Assembly (NCBI GenBank): GCA_934691625.1
Contig: CAKUTA010000004.1
Location: 1 to 64,000, forward strand
Length of the DNA stretch: 64,000 nucleotides
Reading direction: 5' to 3'
Origin: an uncultured Bacteroidales bacterium
GTDB taxonomy: Bacteria > Bacteroidota > Bacteroidia > Bacteroidales > UBA932
This document shows, one piece after another, positions 62,951-64,000 of the stretch. How positions within the stretch are numbered: position 1 is the stretch's first letter; each line of letters begins with the position of its first letter. The notes under the pieces were generated by a model. It made no database searches, was not told the DNA's origin, and was given only the letters and a program-made list of their open reading frames with translations. The position numbers and the translations under genes were made by a program.

Positions 62951-63754
62951 GTCTTTTTCCGACAGGAATCTTCCAGCTTCCGCCAATGTAGCCGGCTTGC
63001 CTGCATCTATCAATGTAAGGTGATCCGGTTCCGCTTTATATATAGGATATACAGCTGCCGCACGAAGATAATAGTCCATGACAGGAAAGCATTGTCCCAT
63101 AGGAGATTGAGATTCTTCAATAACATCGCCGCAGGCATCATAGAGAGGAAAGTCCACAGGATTCATGTCAATGTCCCTGAACGACGGGAACACCTCCGGC
63201 GAGATATAATGGATACCTGCAAATGCAGCCTTATGGCATCCTGACACATCCAGTCCTCGGAATGGCGTCCTTACAGCACCTGTAGCAATGTTTGTCCACC
63301 CCACAAGGCGTCCGTAATCATCGAACAGGAGATAGCGCTGTGTCTCGCGCCAGCTGACGAGCAATGTCGCCATGGCATCCTGACGCACCTGGTTCATGAA
63401 CCAGCCAAGATCAAGATCCGAAACAATATCCACATTATGGACAAGAAACGGAGTTCCCTGCAGAAGAGGCTCCGCATAGCGTATCCCGCCACCTGTATCA
63501 CGGAGCAGGTCACGTTCATCGGAAAATCTTATATCCAGGGATGCAAGCTCCGGAGTTTCATGCACATACGATATGACCTTGTCTGCGAAATGATGGACAT
63601 TGACCACGAAGCTGTCAACGCCGGATTTATGCAGGCGCATGATGACATGATAAAGAAGCGTATGCCCCGCGACAGGGGCAAGAGCCTTGGGAAGGTTGTC
63701 AGTCAGAGGCTTCAGCCTCGTGCCCAGGCCTGCTGCGAAAACAAGCGCTCTCAT
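62945..63754 (-). CDS. MurU-like sugar-1-phosphate nucleotidyltransferase
   Basis: 269 residues. FAAGLGTRLKPLTDNLPKALAPV opens the NTP-transferase fold, LRDTGGGIRYA and LVHNVDIVSDLDL carry the nucleotide- and metal-binding residues. Its start overlaps the stop of an AmgK/RapZ-C-type gene by 4 nt. That pairing is the AmgK-MurU recycling pathway, in which MurNAc is phosphorylated and then converted to UDP-MurNAc. It is convergent with the CPBP gene. Confidence 0.82.
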   Translation of the reverse strand: MRALVFAAGLGTRLKPLTDNLPKALAPVAGHTLLYHVIMRLHKSGVDSFVVNVHHFADKVISYVHETPELASLDIRFSDERDLLRDTGGGIRYAEPLLQGTPFLVHNVDIVSDLDLGWFMNQVRQDAMATLLVSWRETQRYLLFDDYGRLVGWTNIATGAVRTPFRGLDVSGCHKAAFAGIHYISPEVFPSFRDIDMNPVDFPLYDACGDVIEESQSPMGQCFPVMDYYLRAAAVYPIYKAEPDHLTLIDAGKPATLAEAGRFLSEKDL

Positions 63755-64000
63755 CCCTTCAGTTCCTTTTCTATGCCCAGTTCCCTATGTATCAATGTGA
63801 CATGCACATTGAACTTGCTTACGAGGTGCTCCGCGAGATGCTCCGCGCTATAGACAGAGCGGTGCTGCCCGCCAGTACATCCGAAGCATACCTGGAGGCT
63901 TGTGAACCCGCGCTCCACGAAACGCCTGACATGGGCATCCACGAGAGCATATACATTGTCCAGAAAGACATTGATCCCGCCGTCATCCTCCAGGAACTTT
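63751..64000 (-). CDS. RapZ C-terminal-type domain, probably of an AmgK-like kinase fusion (partial, runs off the right edge)
   Basis: Only the last 82 codons are in the window, in frame to the edge. FLDNVYALVDAHVRRFVERGF, FGCTGGQHRSVYSAEHLAEHL and HRELGIE are the RapZ C-terminal signature, including CTGGQHRS. In Bacteroidota this domain often follows an aminoglycoside-phosphotransferase-like (AmgK/TGT-type) kinase domain in one protein, and the adjacent MurU-like gene supports that. The N-terminal part cannot be seen, so a stand-alone RapZ-like protein is possible. Confidence 0.8.
   Translation of the reverse strand, partial: KFLEDDGGINVFLDNVYALVDAHVRRFVERGFTSLQVCFGCTGGQHRSVYSAEHLAEHLVSKFNVHVTLIHRELGIEKELKG

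Noticed and set aside
1..64000. CRISPR arrays, restriction-modification, retron or toxin-antitoxin systems
   Set aside because: Looked for regular spaced repeats and for signature proteins of these systems; none are visible in the window.

Overview
The window looks like chromosomal DNA of a Bacteroidota bacterium, order Bacteroidales. The evidence is two SusC/SusD pairs, BACON-domain lipoproteins, an ECF sigma/FecR pair, DUF3575/DUF3868 proteins, and promoters of the Bacteroidota type (TAnnTTTG at -7). The genus cannot be resolved by eye. Base composition is moderate and fairly even, except for an AT-richer block near 24.1-25.4 kb. There is no rRNA operon, CRISPR array, integrase or intact insertion sequence. 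One tRNA gene, tRNA-Arg(ACG), is present.

0-29 kb, accessory and surface biology, nearly all on the minus strand. A strong terminator at 10649-10697 separates two transcription units. Unit B (10616 down to 58) runs: S8 subtilase lipoprotein, SusC, SusD, two surface lipoproteins, and an M64 (IgA-peptidase type) metalloprotease that ends early at the left edge. It looks like a SusCD locus built around proteases rather than glycosidases. Unit A (27011 down to 10724) runs: a 53-aa peptide, a fimbrillin-like/GLUG-repeat lipoprotein, a SusC with an STN signalling domain, a SusD-like protein, a BACON+GLUG lipoprotein, and two calcineurin-like phosphoesterases, one of which also carries GLUG repeats. 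An anti-sigma factor (FecR) and a divergent ECF sigma factor lie upstream and probably sense the ligand through the STN domain. No glycoside hydrolase is present in either unit.

29-48 kb, mostly core functions: an esterase, tRNA-Arg, rplS, dnaJ, grpE, a FAD-dependent oxidoreductase, tsaD, a very large TamB-like protein whose expected start codon reads AAG, an RsmI-like methyltransferase, mtaB, a PhnP-like hydrolase, pckA and recQ.

48.5-54 kb, the most interesting small locus. A membrane-anchored AraC-type regulator is divergent from an operon of DUF3575, DUF3868/OmpA-like and a 1010-aa lipoprotein. That lipoprotein has about six BACON-like domains, a MACPF (perforin-like) domain with an intact YGTH...GG signature, and an extra beta-rich C-terminal domain. 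A 13-bp direct repeat spaced exactly 21 bp lies between the divergent genes, and a strong terminator closes the operon. It resembles a fimbria-type gene cluster in which the fimbrillin has been replaced by a pore-forming effector.

54-64 kb: a MATE transporter, DUF3737 plus PatB-type C-S lyase, a 58-aa 2[4Fe-4S] ferredoxin, DUF1573 plus a 10TM heavy-metal exporter, an FtsB/DivIC-like protein, a nucleotidyltransferase, a CPBP protease, and a MurU-like plus RapZ-C/AmgK-type pair that runs off the right edge.

Several families of small interspersed repeats are scattered between genes. The clearest is a 161-bp MITE-like element with inverted ends (AGAAGCTGTTTTGAAAT) and TTA flanks, present in four copies, one of them internally deleted.
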